Positions 44,500 to 55,577 of a DNA stretch of 64,000 nt are shown here, piece after piece. Positions within the stretch are counted from its first letter, which is position 1. Each line of letters starts with the position of its first letter. The notes beneath the pieces are model-generated. The model was not told where the DNA came from, searched no databases, and saw only the letters and a program-made list of their open reading frames with translations. The DNA is from Pictodentalium vernedei (taxonomy: Eukaryota > Mollusca > Scaphopoda > Dentaliida > Dentaliidae): contig CM062289.1 in assembly GCA_031216915.1 (NCBI GenBank), positions 249,049,113-249,113,112 of the forward strand, read 5' to 3'. Made by a program: the position numbers and the translations under genes.

Positions 44500-45184
44500 T
44501 AAAATTTCGTATACTGATACGAAATTGTGAAAACAAACATGTCAGAACAAAATAAACTACTCGGCCATCTAATTAATTTCAACACTGTTTAACGCGGCTC
44601 TGATTACTGTTTATTCAATGTATCAACTATAATAATTATACTATTACAGCAAAAGTTCTTAAAGTATATGTATGTTATATTAAGTTCCCAACATAATTTT
44701 ATAATTATTCATTGAAGCGCGCAACCGACTCTTTACAATGAATAATCGCAAAATTATTAGCAAATGTATTATAAGAATTAATTATATTAAGACACGCATC
44801 AAAATTTATGTTATATTAAGTTCTGCAACATAACCTTATAATTTTGCAATTATTCATTGAAGAGCACCACCGACGCTTTACAATGAATAATCGCAAAATT
44901 ATTAGCAAATATATTATAAGAATTAATAAAATTAAGAAACGCATCAAAACTTGTAATATTGAGTTCTGTAACATAATCTTTTCCATGTTTTTATGATATT
45001 CGAACCCTTGGCGGCCAAATTGTGTAAAATTGCAAGCGGACGAAAAGGGCAAAATTGCTAGCGGACGATTTGGCGTGCTGGCGGACGAAATGGGTAAAAT
45101 TGCAAGCGGACAATTCGGCTTGCAGACAAAATGTCCGTAAACCAAACTTATAAGGCGAAACAAAATTAATATTGATTCTCAGGT

Positions 45185-45760
45185 AGTTCAGCAATCTGAA
45201 CACAGTGGCTGCCCCCTACATTCAGATTCCTCCCATTCAAATCTGTTGTAAAATTCCCCAATAAGTTTTATTGGGAACTCAAAACACGAAAATAGTAATA
45301 TATATCCAGTTTCACCCTTATTACCGGTCGGGCTGGGTGGTTTTAAAATTTGCATTACGGTTCGGTTTCGGTTTTGTATAAAAACTCGGTTTTCAGTTCT
45401 GTTTTCAGTTTTTCGAAATGTATTGTTGAAATCCCCATTTTAGAGGGTAGTGTACACATAAAATGTGTCTGTATTTGTCATGAGGCTCATACAGCGTGTT
45501 GAGTCATGCAGGTTACTTAGTTCAGCGATCTGAACTTAGTGGCTACCCCTCTACGTTCAGATTCTTACCATTCAATCCTATAGAAAAAGTTCCCATCAAG
45601 TTTTATGGGAACTCAAAACCCGAAATTAGGAATATATATCAAGCTTTTGCTCTTATTATTCACTGCAATCGATAGTACATCATATTTCCTTACATTTGTG
45701 CAGAGTTTATTGATCCAAACTATGTTTTATCATTTATCGAGATTTGAACACTGGTGAAGT
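45185..45760. repeat. Two arm fragments of the 21727-22532 foldback element
   Basis: 45185-45330 and 45520-45760 each repeat GTTCAGCGATCTGAAC...GTGGCTACCCC, then TACGTTCAGATTCTTACCAT and AAAAAGTTCCCATCAAGTTT, in the order of the left arm of 21727-22532. The first is more diverged. Neither has the inverted partner. Confidence 0.75.
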
Positions 45761-46156
45761 GTCAACACCGCTTAGATATCGTCCATGTTTTTTGCACAAC
45801 CTGGTGGTGCTGCCGAAACAAATATCGCAGAGGAGGTCAATTATGATCATTGCATGGGGGCTTTTTATTAGGAGTTACCATTTGCTGATCAGCCAGCCAA
45901 TACTGCCGCATGGGCATGTGACCTAGATTCCTTTAGCACTGTCTACAGGTCGTATTTATGAAGGGCTGTCATTGTAACTTGGTAGGATGACTCTGTATGA
46001 TATCTAGATGAAACTTTCCTATTTTGGTCATGATTGGTCAACCTTGACAACTGGATGGGCATGTGACCTAAATTCCTTCACGATTTTGGTTCAGATCGAT
46101 CAACCATGAGAGGCGTGAAGACCTAATTCTTCTTACACACTCTACAGGTAGGTTTT

Positions 46157-46800
46157 TATCCCCCTGCAACAAGTTGTGGGGGAGGGGAGGGGGGGTTGTA
46201 TACTGGAATCTCATTGTCCATCTGTCTGTCTTTCCATCCGTCTGTCCATCTGTCCGTAGACATAAATTTGTCTGGAGATTTTCTCAAGACATTTATGGAC
46301 CATTGTCATAAAAAATTGGTAGGAATGTTCACCACCATGGGAACCTGTGCACTTGTGATTATAGTCTCGGTCGGACTATTTTTGCCAGTGTTATGCGCCT
46401 TCTTCACATATCTTATAATGCTAGAATTTTGTCTAGAGATTTTCTCAGATGTTTATGGGTTGATTTCTTTGAAACTTGGTATGGGTATTCACTACCATGG
46501 GAACCTGTGCACCATGGATTATAGTTTTGATCAGACTTTTTTTACCAGAGTTATGCCCCTTCTTTGTCTTAGAATAATTAATTTTGTCCGGAGAGTTTCT
46601 CAGATGTTAATGGGTTGATTCAGTTGAAAGTTGGTATGGATGTTCACTACCATGGGAACCTGTGCACCTGTGATTATAGTTTTGATCAAACTTTTTTTTA
46701 CCAGAGTTGTGCCCCTCTTTGTCTTAGAATAATCATAGCAGTGGGGTGGTGGGGGGTATCCACAGGCCCATCTAGGGCAGTCACACCTCTAGTTTTTTCA
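46157..46800 (+). mobile_element. Non-coding element with TTTTTATCCCCCTG start and about 165-bp subunits
   Basis: Starts TTTTTATCCCCCTGCAACAA, then GTATACTGGAATCTCATTG and a TCTGTC/TCCGTC microsatellite. Three subunits follow with TTCAC(C/T)ACCATGGGAACCTG and TGTGATTATAGT. The plus-strand frames here are repeat shadows. I associate this start with repeats of marine molluscs, from memory only. Confidence 0.65.
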
Positions 46801-47587
46801 TGCATACATACTAGTAGTATGACCCCTGTTACACTTAGAAAACACTCTGTATACAAATGCCTTGCATTATAACTCGAGCATCTGTTGTCTGATTGTAAAG
46901 TCCAGTGGTAGGCTGAGAGATCAGCATTGGAGAAATGACATCCACATATTGTGGGTTTTGGCTTTGTGTTCATACCAGAGTGATGGGCCTTGTTTACACT
47001 TGGAAATCTTTCTGGACAAACATTTTGCTTTATAACTCAATCATTGGTGTGCAGTTTTTGTTGTCCTTTCGTATGGTGAGAGACCATCATGGAAAGGAAT
47101 CTACTTATTGCATGGTTTGTCCATGCATACATACCAGAGTTAAAGCCCTTGTTACACTTAAAGAAAACTTTCCGTACAAACTTTTTTGCATTATAACTCA
47201 AACATTGTTATTGGATTTTGATGTGCTTTGTAGGCCTGTCATGATTAATTGAGAAGTTGACTAAGCATTGGAAATTCCCCAAATCGACTACAATTTCAAA
47301 GTTAGTGATTATGGGTTGTCTTTACTCCTTTACTGATGAATTATTTTCTTTTACTCTCCTCCCTATCATGCTTGTGAGAAGTGTCAGAGGCTGTAGAATA
47401 TAAAAATATATTGTAATTGATACGGGAAAGAAGTATAAAGATACAACCCATGACACCAGGTCTGGCATTCTAGAACTAATGGGAGTACAAATAATTGCTC
47501 TTCTCAGATTGCCAAGGAGTGGAATTGCCTTCTTAAATCTCAATACAGCTATTATTAAACTCTTGACTACCTTGTGTCCAAACCTTA
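46801..47587. other. No gene seen; decayed copies of neighbouring subunits
   Basis: GCATACATACCAGAGTTA...TTACACTTA phrases recur at about 46800, 46970 and 47120, suggesting another old tandem repeat. No domain-bearing frame. Confidence 0.45.
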
Positions 47588-48655
47588 GGCCGGGGAAAAA
47601 TAATTAATTTGTTCAGGTAACATGCTGAAAAAAATAGGGTCGGTTGGTCGGTCGGGATTTTTTTTTTTTTTTCACAATTATTTTTTACAATGAATGCCTT
47701 TCAAGTGTCTCAGAAATCAACCTGTATATCCCTATATATCCCTCATGTCCTATTTGTTTGGTTATTTTATACGATTTGCATCAGTAAATAAAACTATAAA
47801 CCATTTTTCTATGCGTTTTCATTTCTTAAATTGAAACCCGTAACGAGACTCCAGAATTCGAAGATCGCGGCTACGTACAATTGTTCCATTGTTTCTTTGT
47901 CAGGTCAAGAACGTGATCACACTTTGCGGTCATGTTTTAGGTGTGGAAGATGGAGAGAATTTAGGTGTGAAAATTCCGTTTGTTCTGAAGTGGACTCTGC
48001 GAGTCTTGAAGAAGAGCATTTAAACAACACCGTTTTTATTTCAAACTTATTTATGACCTCTCCAATCCACAGGCACTTGTCAAAAATATATGTTATGCCC
48101 CGCAATGTATATAGTATATAATAATAGTATAATATACATTGTGGGGCATAAAAATATTTTCGACAAGTACCTGTGCTCCGATCTGCATATTGGGTGAATC
48201 CACCTGAAAAATGTCGTCTGTCTTTGGATTTGCATCCTTTGAACATTTCACTTCAACGTCATGAAATTCTTCGGTATGTATGGCTTTAAAAATGTCTATA
48301 AATGAGGATGAGTTGGAAACTGTTCTTAAAAATTGCTGTTTCCCTCTGTGTTCGCACTTTTCTGTGTGAATTGCGACAACGCTTGTAGCTGACATTTTGA
48401 TATAAACACGCGTTCTGAAACTTGTTGCTATGAGCGTCATCGGTCGACGTGCACGCGCCCTTTAACATGAGAAACGTTCCAGGGACAGTCGTACCACGCA
48501 AAGTTGGTGCTATTATTTCGTTAGGCGATAGCGATTTCATTATTTTTTCTTTTTCTTAAATTTTTTTTTCTGTACAAGGTAAAAAATATTTAGGGTCGGC
48601 GGCACAAATAGGGTCGGTCGGGTTACCTGAACAAATTAATTATTTTTCCCCAGCC
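47588..48655. mobile_element. DNA transposon-like element with long TIRs and TTA flanks
   Basis: GGCCGGGGAAAAATAATTAA...GTTCAGGTAAC at the left pairs with GTTACCTGAAC...TTAATTATTTTTCCCCAGCC at the right; TAGGGTCGGTCGG-type direct repeats lie just inside each end. TTA lies on both sides. The interior (minus strand, about 48480-47917) has frames with exon-like composition (MSATSVVAIHTEKCEHRGKQ...) broken by a palindrome at 48095-48150. I do not recognise a transposase. A PIF/Harbinger-type helper is one possibility because of the 3-bp flank. Confidence 0.7.
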
Positions 48656-48903
48656 TTAGTCTAGGCTCACGTTTAGGCCTGAGGTGGTCAGAAGTCTGAA
48701 TTCTCCTCAAAGAGTAGTAGGCATGCAGCATGCCTGCATGCTCACAGAATGCCAGGCCTGAGGAACTAATGACCAAAAATATTGTTTTTTATATAGTTGT
48801 TTTCTAGAGATCACAGAATAGGGTTAAAGTCGAGTTTAATTTATTCTTCTTCAAAAGTTGATCATGAAATATCATAATTGTGCCAGCTCTGGTGTTTTTG
48901 GTA

Positions 48904-49336
48904 CAGTAGAATCCTCTTAATTGAATATCCATTTTGCCAGTGAAAATTATTCAATTAACAGGAGTATACAATTAACAGGGATTTGGTCAGTTTCCTGTGT
49001 TCTGGAGGTAAACTGAATTTATTCTATTATATCTTGTTTGACAGAGCTGAGCTCATAGAGCTGTGTCAAACAAGATATAATAGAATAAATGCCTATATTG
49101 GATGTAGTGAGGCCAAAAAGGTTGATAAATAAGGGGAATTTGGTGCGTGTCACAGTAATTTTTTCGACATATTACAAAAATTTATATACAGTTTACAGGA
49201 GTTTACTCTACAACCCATATGCAATTAATAGATCAAATTTGTACTAAAGGTATGGTAAATGGTTTTGTGTTTGAAAATTATATTCAATTAACAGGGATAT
49301 ACAATTAAGAGATATCCAATTAAGTGGGCTCCACTG
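48904..49336. mobile_element. MITE with CAGTAGAATCC/GGGCTCCACTG ends and TA flanks
   Basis: Ends are inverted (CAGTAGAATCCTCTTAATTG and AATTAAGTGGGCTCCACTG) and flanked by TA. The centre holds ATTCTATTATATCTTGTTTG with its inverse around GAGCTGAGCTC. Related, more decayed copies occur at 50490-50530 and 50880-51195. Confidence 0.7.
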
Positions 49337-49574
49337 TATTGTAATAGACCAGTATGGTTGGAAAGGATATCCACATATTGCAGGTTTCGTATTGCAGGTT
49401 GTCCATATGTACAAAATCTGTCTCTATGTCGTATGACCTTCATACATTGTTGTTTTTTGTCCCTAGGAATAATTTTTGTTGAATGACAGCAGAAAGTAGA
49501 TTAATTTTTATATTGTGCATGTTCAGTGAGAATACAGAAGGAGTTTAACCAAGTTAGCCTGCATGTGTGTTTAT

Positions 49575-49805
49575 TTATTTATTCAAAATGGCAGACATTT
49601 ATGCCATCTTCAAGAATGCCAACACTTTAGTGAAGCACATAATGGTATTGCAAGAGCATTTGCCATGCTTCTTGTCCCCTGTGGGAACCCTGGGAAGTAA
49701 ATCAGTGCTTGTTTACTGAGGTAAACAAGCTCTGTTTTACTTGTAAAATAGGACCCAGTTGACAATGCTTGATTGCTTGGGCTTGGAAGTCATCTAAATT
49801 GGGCA
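49575..49805. repeat. SINE-like repeat, inverted relative of 15260-15495
   Basis: Shares about 125 bp with 15340-15490 in reverse orientation (GTTTACTG(A/T)GGTAAAC and AAAATAGGACCCAGT). A TTTATTTATTTATT tract lies at the left. Confidence 0.55.
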
Positions 49806-50239
49806 ATAGTGGTATAGACGATTGACTAAATATGACTTTTTATTACATGACTAGGTAATTTAACCGCTACATATCATGACTGTTTGAGGATGTTTTAGCA
49901 GTTCCCTGAAAATCCAGTGTGGAATCCATTTCCATATCACTATAGTATGACGGACTATTTATGGGTGCGTTTGAATTCGCATAATTAGCTGTTCCCTCTG
50001 CAGAGAGTACTTTACTCCAAGCTAGAATGGGTGCACTCGAACAGCTGTCCAGGTTGACTGAAAGTTGACTGCTCACTTTGTTACGTATTCATGCACACTG
50101 GGGATTCCCCAGAAGTGTGCAGCTGTTACAAAAATAAGTGTAAACAAAAATAGTTCTTTTTTACTTCAATCCAATTTACCAAAAAAAGGTTGGGGGCATT
50201 GTTAATGCCAGCATTGGCATGCGATGTTGAACTATAAGT

Positions 50240-50400
50240 CATATAATAAACCTTTTATCACCACGGTGAAGTGATCTAGGTCGTCACATCACATCTCAAT
50301 CTGGAGGTCAGATCGCGATCTGACCTCCTCAGCTCAATGCAATACTGTGACCCAGATCACTTCACGGCAGCGATAATATGCATTTATCATGTTGCTGTCA
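50240..50400. repeat. Palindromic element, GGAGGTCAGATCGCGATCTG core
   Basis: GGAGGTCAGATCGC pairs perfectly with GCGATCTGACCTCC, and outside it GTGAAGTGATCTAGGTC pairs with GACCCAGATCACTTCAC. A compact snap-back MITE. Confidence 0.75.
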
Positions 50401-50594
50401 AGATTAGCCTTTATGCTGAAATACGTGAACTTAAACAATAATATGTTGCTCTTTCTTCTTTTTCTCCATTATTCTTATTCTCCATGCGTGCTGTCAAACA
50501 AGATATAATAGAATGAATTTTCAGTGTATTACCTAATTGTATATCTCTTAACTGGTAGAGTGCTAAATGATTTTTGGTCCCCAAAATGTTTTCA

Positions 50595-50666
50595 CATGCC
50601 TTTGCCTTGTTATAATTTTTGGGAGAGTGCCAAGAGGCACTTTCCCATAAATTATAACAAGGCATA
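50595..50666. repeat. Short palindrome, GGGAGAGTGCC core
   Basis: TGCCTTTGCCTTGTTATAAT and GGGAGAGTGCC pair with GGCACTTTCCC and ATTATAACAAGGCA. Same core as 13521-13591. Confidence 0.8.
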
Positions 50667-50879
50667 TCCATAGAGACTAAATAATTTCTCTTCAAAGATA
50701 ATATTAATCATATCCAGTGAATATGAAGCCTTAGAGTTGTGGTACCCATACTTCAGAGTAAAGCCCAAATATAGGCTTCCAGCACTCTACCAGTTTATAA
50801 TTTCCACCATTTACTATACCTTCAATACATATTTGATCTGTTAGTTGCATTTCAGATATAGAGTAAAGTATTGTAAATT

Positions 50880-51199
50880 GTATGAAAAATAATATAAATA
50901 ATTATAATATATCTCCATGAGCTCTGTCAAACAAAATATAATAGATTAAATGCCTGTATTGGATGTACTGAGACCAAATAGGTCTATAAACAAAGGAAAA
51001 CTGGGGAGCATTAGGGTAATGTCTCGACAGGTTACACAATTTTTCATTCAATTAACAGGAGTTTACTCTATAACCTATATTCAATTAAGAGGTCAAATTT
51101 GTATTGGAGGTATGTAAATGGTTTTGTGTTGGGAAATTATATTCAATTAACAGGGTTATTCAGTTAAGAGATATTGAATTACGTGCTCTCCACTGTACC

Positions 51200-51254
<55 letters not shown>
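50880..51254. repeat. Decayed copy of the 48904 MITE family plus C-run/A-run
   Basis: Repeats GAGCTCTGTCAAACAAAATA, ATTCAATTAACAGG and ACGTGCTCTCCACTGTA as in 48904-49336. Right after the end lies a C-run of about 22 followed by an A-run of about 34. Confidence 0.6.
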
Positions 51255-51256
<2 letters not shown>

Positions 51257-51756
51257 GCCTCTACAGTATTTGGAGGGTGGATTACTTCTAAATTGCTGTG
51301 GGGTATATTTTTCACTTAGCAATTATTTACAATTTCTTAGGACAAAGCATAAAAAGCACATACAAACTTTCATCACATGGACTAACGGGTTGCACCCGGT
51401 GGTCAGTGTAATGAAAGTTTTCAAGTGTATCTTTTGCTATTATGAAAAATAAAAAATACTTTCCGAGTGGAGAATATATGGTGCTGGCATTCAGTAGAAA
51501 TCCACTTTCCTCATTCTGTATGTGCAGTTGAATTTAATATGTATTTATGTTACTACATACACATGTATGATGTATTCCAGTAGAGGTTAGGAATGATGTT
51601 AATGATCTCTATTTTCTAGTATGGAATTGTACAGAGTTCGGCATGCTGTACAGGAATTGAGTTATGCTAATGGAGGAGTTTGATAGGGACAAAAGCGCTC
51701 TTACTCACGATGTTTTTACTTCAAAATTCTGCACAATGCAGTGATGGGACTGCTAG
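51255..51756. other. No gene seen
   Basis: No recognisable domain, RNA or element end between the A-run and MULE M4. Confidence 0.4.
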
Positions 51757-51895
51757 TTTCAAATGGTTTATTCCCGTTTCGCCGATGAGGTTAAATAAAC
51801 AAACCAAAACTAATCGCCGGTGGAGGTGTGAACAAGTTGTTAATCCCACTGATTGATATTAACTCTTCTTCACCGGCTGAGTTCATGGTCCCAAA

Positions 51896-52444
51896 GTGAT
51901 TAACAATCAGTTAAAGTGCAGCCTCAAAGACGATTACAAGCAAGATGACAACATTCATGCGGTCGTTCGACGTGCTATCGGCCTTCCATTTGTACCACCA
52001 CATATGGTCAGCGACGTATGGCTTCTTGTATTAGAGGCATGGGAAGAAGCGTTGGAGGAGAGAGACGTCGACCCAAGAGTTACCAAGTTCACAGACTACG
52101 TCACGACGAACTGGGTTGAGAGTAGCAACCTCAATGTGTGGAACCATCACGAGACTGTCGGCCCTCGCACCACAAATCATGTAGAAGGATGGCACAGCAA
52201 GTTGAAGAAGGCAATTGCCGGAACCCATCCTAACTTGTTCTTCTTAGTTGATTTCATTAAGAAAGAACAAGCATTCACAGAATCAACAATTCTGCAGTTG
52301 AGACATGGTGGGAAGGTGGCCCCACGAAGAAAAAAGTATCGTGCCATCGACAATGCTTTATCTTATTATAAAAGACTCTTTAGGGAAGGTCAGATTGACG
52401 CACTGTCATTTTTAGACAGAGTCAGTCGAAATTCGGGTTTTTAA
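51896..52444 (+). pseudogene. MULE transposase C-terminal half
   Basis: The frame runs from just after a possible acceptor (CAATCAG, about 51911) with DDYKQDDNIHAVVRRAIGL, FTDYVTTNWVES, WNHHETVGPRTTNHVEGWHS and APRRKKYRAIDN to a stop at 52444. Order and motifs match residues about 165-328 of the M0a transposase. The N-terminal half with both catalytic aspartates is absent from the 130 bases between it and the left TIR, so the element is an internal deletion derivative. Confidence 0.85.
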
Positions 52445-52865
52445 AAAATGTGGTTTATGCCTTTAAATGTTCATATTATTATATTATACTTGCTCGTTTA
52501 TTGTTATTTTTAGACAGAGTCAGTCGAAATTCGTGTTTTTAAAAAATATGCTTTATGCCTTTAAATGTTCATATTATTATATTATACTTGCTCGTTTATT
52601 GCGTTGATAAATCAATAAAAAAATTACATTACATTCAGTCGAAATTCGGGTTTTTAAAAAATGTGCTTTATGTCTTTAAATGTTCATATTATTATATTAT
52701 ACTTGCTCGTTTATTGCGTTGATAAATCAATAAAAAAATTACATTACATTCAGTCGAAATTCGGGTTTTTAAAAAATGTGCTTTATGTCTTTAAATGTTC
52801 ATATTATTATATTATACTTGCTCGTTTATTGCGTTGATAAATCAATAAAAAAATTACATTACATT
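52412..52865 (+). repeat. Tandem repeat of the M4 gene 3' end, four copies
   Basis: CAGTCGAAATTCGGGTTTTT recurs at about 52424, 52521, 52636 and 52751 (spacing 97, 115, 115), each followed by GTCTTTAAATGTTCATATTA and TTGCTCGTTTATTG. The first copy contains the stop codon of the transposase; the last two are nearly identical. Confidence 0.88.
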
Positions 52866-53037
52866 CAATCAATTCGTCGTTACTTGTGAGTTTCCCTGTG
52901 GTACATGGGTTAAATTGATAAAAATTATCTCCCAACATCCAAATTAACAAATTATCGCGGCACTTCTTTGATCTGCGGATTACTGACACCTACCCCATTA
53001 GAATCACATCGGCGAAACGGGAAGACCCCTTTCAAAT

Positions 53038-53376
53038 GTAATAGAGTTCCACTGGATTAGAATACAGGAAAATAACAAAATTCCTGTTAATGGAATAGGG
53101 TTCCACTGTAATCAATAGTGGATGAGGGGTATTGGGGGAGAGGGGCCTAGAGCTGTGGAAGAAGGAGGCACAGGCCCACCAGACCAATTATTGTTCGGCC
53201 CGGTGGGAGAAAATTTAGATTTTTTTGCAGGTATGATATTTCAGGGCTTAAAATTCTTGCACGGAATCCGAATCAAATGCATTTGATTCTTGTTGTAGAT
53301 TCTAAAAGTGGCTTTAAAAAGCCAGGAGAATGCTCGGTCTTTGCCCCCTCATAATAAGGAAACAAAACTTCACTTA
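53038..53376. other. No gene seen
   Basis: Contains ATAGAGTTCCACTGGATTAG and ATAGGGTTCCACTGTA, relatives of the 48904-type ends. No domain. Confidence 0.4.
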
Positions 53377-53442
53377 GCAGTTGTGTCTAGTAAAGTCTTG
53401 GCTGCCTATTTAGGCAGCCAAGACTTCACTAGACACACTGCC
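53377..53442. repeat. Short palindrome, GTCTTGGCTGCC core
   Basis: GTGTCTAGTAAAGTCTTGGC and TGCCTA pair with TAGGCA and GCCAAGACTTCACTAGACAC. The same core recurs in the palindrome at 62834-62897. Confidence 0.82.
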
Positions 53443-54240
53443 ACGATACTGTAATTTCCATCAGCCAGACCCCCAAAAGCCTGTATATTGGAACATGTGT
53501 TCTGCATGCACATGTACAAGAAACTTGACAAAATGGAAACTGGGTCTTTAAAGGGTAAACCCTCTTAAAAAAACTATGACATTTGCCTTTTACTATGGCA
53601 TATGTACATGTTGCACTCACAGAGGTATAACAGTACTCTCGGATTCAAAATATACTAGAACTAAAAATTGATTCTTGCAAAACAGAAATTTTAAGGCCTG
53701 TATTTACCAAATCCTTGGCTCTAGACCTTTTGGAAGGCTTGAATCTATCGGTAACACCAAAATTTTCCCTGTTTTACATTATATTTGGCATAAATATTCA
53801 TTTGGCCAAATATGGGACACATTTTGTGTGTTAATAGAGAGATGGATGGAGAATGATAAGAAGCAATACTCTGATATCCTTTAAAACTTGCCCCGACTCC
53901 AAGGGCCCCCAAGTATTTGAGACAAAATTTCTTCTTCAGACATTTGGAAGCCCCCTTGTACTTACTCCAACCTCTCCCTATGGGTGAGCTGCACTGACTG
54001 CATTCCTGCAAGTTTGGATGGGATAAAGAAGAAATGAGATAAAGCCCTTGAACTACACAGAGCATTGCTAAACAAGTCACTGAGTCCTTTGAGCCCAAAA
54101 TTTGTTTTGTTTTTTTAAAGTACATGTTGGGAAATGACTAGTTAGCCATCTTGAATCCATAGTACCATCCATCTGTTAACATCAGTTGCATAATTTTGTG
54201 CTTTGCCATGAAGTTTTGATGATAGCATAAAATTTATAAT
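53443..54240. other. No gene seen
   Basis: Spacer before the DIRS element; could contain upstream non-coding exon or promoter sequence of the TMUB-like gene, but nothing identifies it. Confidence 0.35.
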
Positions 54241-54443
54241 ATTTTTATACTGTACCAATGACCCAGACATAGCTGGTGCTAACTCTTAAAATATAGGGCC
54301 AAACACAAATTTTGCCCCCCAATCCCCAAAATTTGCATCTAAAACTAAAGAAAACATGTCCTGAAAGGCCCTCCACACTTCGCCCCTACTGCGCATGCGC
54401 AGTGTCAAGGACGTTCCGAAATTGGCGCCATTTATCATTCTAA
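54241..54443 (+). repeat. DIRS left inverted terminal repeat
   Basis: ATTTTTATACTGTACCAATG...TTTATCATTCTAA. It is the inverse of 61094-61322 except that the right repeat has about 26 more AT-rich bases at its outer end. Confidence 0.9.
54390..54401. promoter_or_regulatory. NRF1-like palindrome in left ITR
   Basis: TGCGCATGCGCA matches the NRF1 (nuclear respiratory factor 1) consensus YGCGCAYGCGCR. It may drive the element promoter; binding is inferred from the motif only. Confidence 0.55.
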
Positions 54444-55577
54444 GTTTGGCCCTTCATCAGTTAACATCTGACTGATCTTTGTGCTTTTAAATCTCAGTTT
54501 AAATGATGCCAGACACATAAATATTAGTGAAATGGTGATTCTAAGGAGGATAGAGAAGGAGGAGAGGAAAAGAATGTGTGACAGAATATTATCAGGGCTG
54601 TAACTTAAAATTTTTTAATGAAATTATGTTAAGTTACCTATTTTCAAGGCAGCAGCCATTTTGTTGTCATTCTGATTATTTAGTTACACTGTTTTTTCAA
54701 GTGTTTTCCTCTCTCCCTGTCCTTTAAGTTCCCCCTTGCTATTCTCCCATGCTTTTGGCATAGTTTCTGTAATTATTATTACTAAAATTTCTTGGGAGTT
54801 TTAGCTGAATAACAGAATGAATTCTGTTCTTTCCCCATGTTTACGTCTTCACCTACGGGTGGTTAGGCGTTGTGTTCTGCATCTACAATCTGATGTTCTG
54901 CAGTTTCTTCCCTGGAAGTCTCTGTTTTGCATCAGATAGTGTATTTTTGGTAACTGATTTCGGGCCTGGGTGCCTGGAGTCTTATTTTAGTGTTTTTACA
55001 CTCATTGTTTACATTTACAACAGCCCTCTGTGTGAGGGGGGGATTTCTAAATAATAATATCTTTATGTTATTTTAATCTTAACTAGATACATTATTATTG
55101 TTCGTAAGTGTTGAATAAATTGTTTAAAATATTTTTAAAATTTTTGTCCACACTTAGGCTTGGGATCCATTGGGGCTCAACGTTACTTTTCAGAAACTTG
55201 GGCTGTTCTGAAAAAATATTTTTTCAAAATATTTTGATTTCAATTATTTTTTCTATATTAATGGATCATATTATTATTATGTATTTTGATTGCCAGGGGT
55301 TAGTGCGAGTACCAGGACTTGTTTTCTTTTCACTTTGAAAGGATATTGATCAATTGTTTTAAGAGGAAGTCTTCCTCTGACTTTATTATCATTCTATATG
55401 TGGTCAGTGTACTCGCATTAACTCCTGTTCTGTATCGTATGATTTCGATGACAATATGGGAAGCGTATGTCACGGTATGTTGTTGGGGATTTGGACACTC
55501 CGGTCCTTTCCCCGCAGGGTCACTCTACTTTATCAATTTCTATTTCAGACGATCAAGATTAGGGTGATGTATCTGTG

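Larger units (their letters stand above)
38919..45143 (-). mobile_element. Element X copy 2, split by MULEs M2 and M3
   Basis: Opposite in orientation to 4770-6198. Left end GAATTA at 38919-38924, resumed at 42518 (GAATTACACCCCTTTCGTCC) after M2. Its left array is 42520-42620; the right array (GTAAAATTGCAAGCGGACGA units) is at 45005-45143, ending GACATTTTGTCTGC on the minus strand. The interior matches copy 1 in reverse, including the ATTATTCATTG...CAATGAATAATCGCAAAATT blocks and GTTTTTATGATATTC. Flanks TAACTTGT (38911-38918) and AAACTTAT (45144-45151) agree at 6 of 8 positions. Confidence 0.75.
51765..53029 (+). mobile_element. MULE M4
   Basis: Perfect 8-bp duplication TTTCAAAT (51757-51764 and 53030-53037). 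Ends GGTTTATTCCCGTTTCGCCG and, inverted, GGGGTCTTCCCGTTTCGCCG. No minisatellite array at these ends, unlike M1-M3. The interior holds a transposase C-terminus and a tandem 3' duplication. Confidence 0.82.

Noticed and set aside
46196..46872. Plus-strand frame of 140 codons with hydrophobic segments
   Set aside because: Covers tandem subunits (HYHGNLCTxDYSFDQTF repeated) of a non-coding element.
48093..48440. Independent host gene at 48.1-48.4 kb
   Set aside because: It lies fully inside a TIR element, has no verified splice structure, and its C-terminus is formed by a palindrome.
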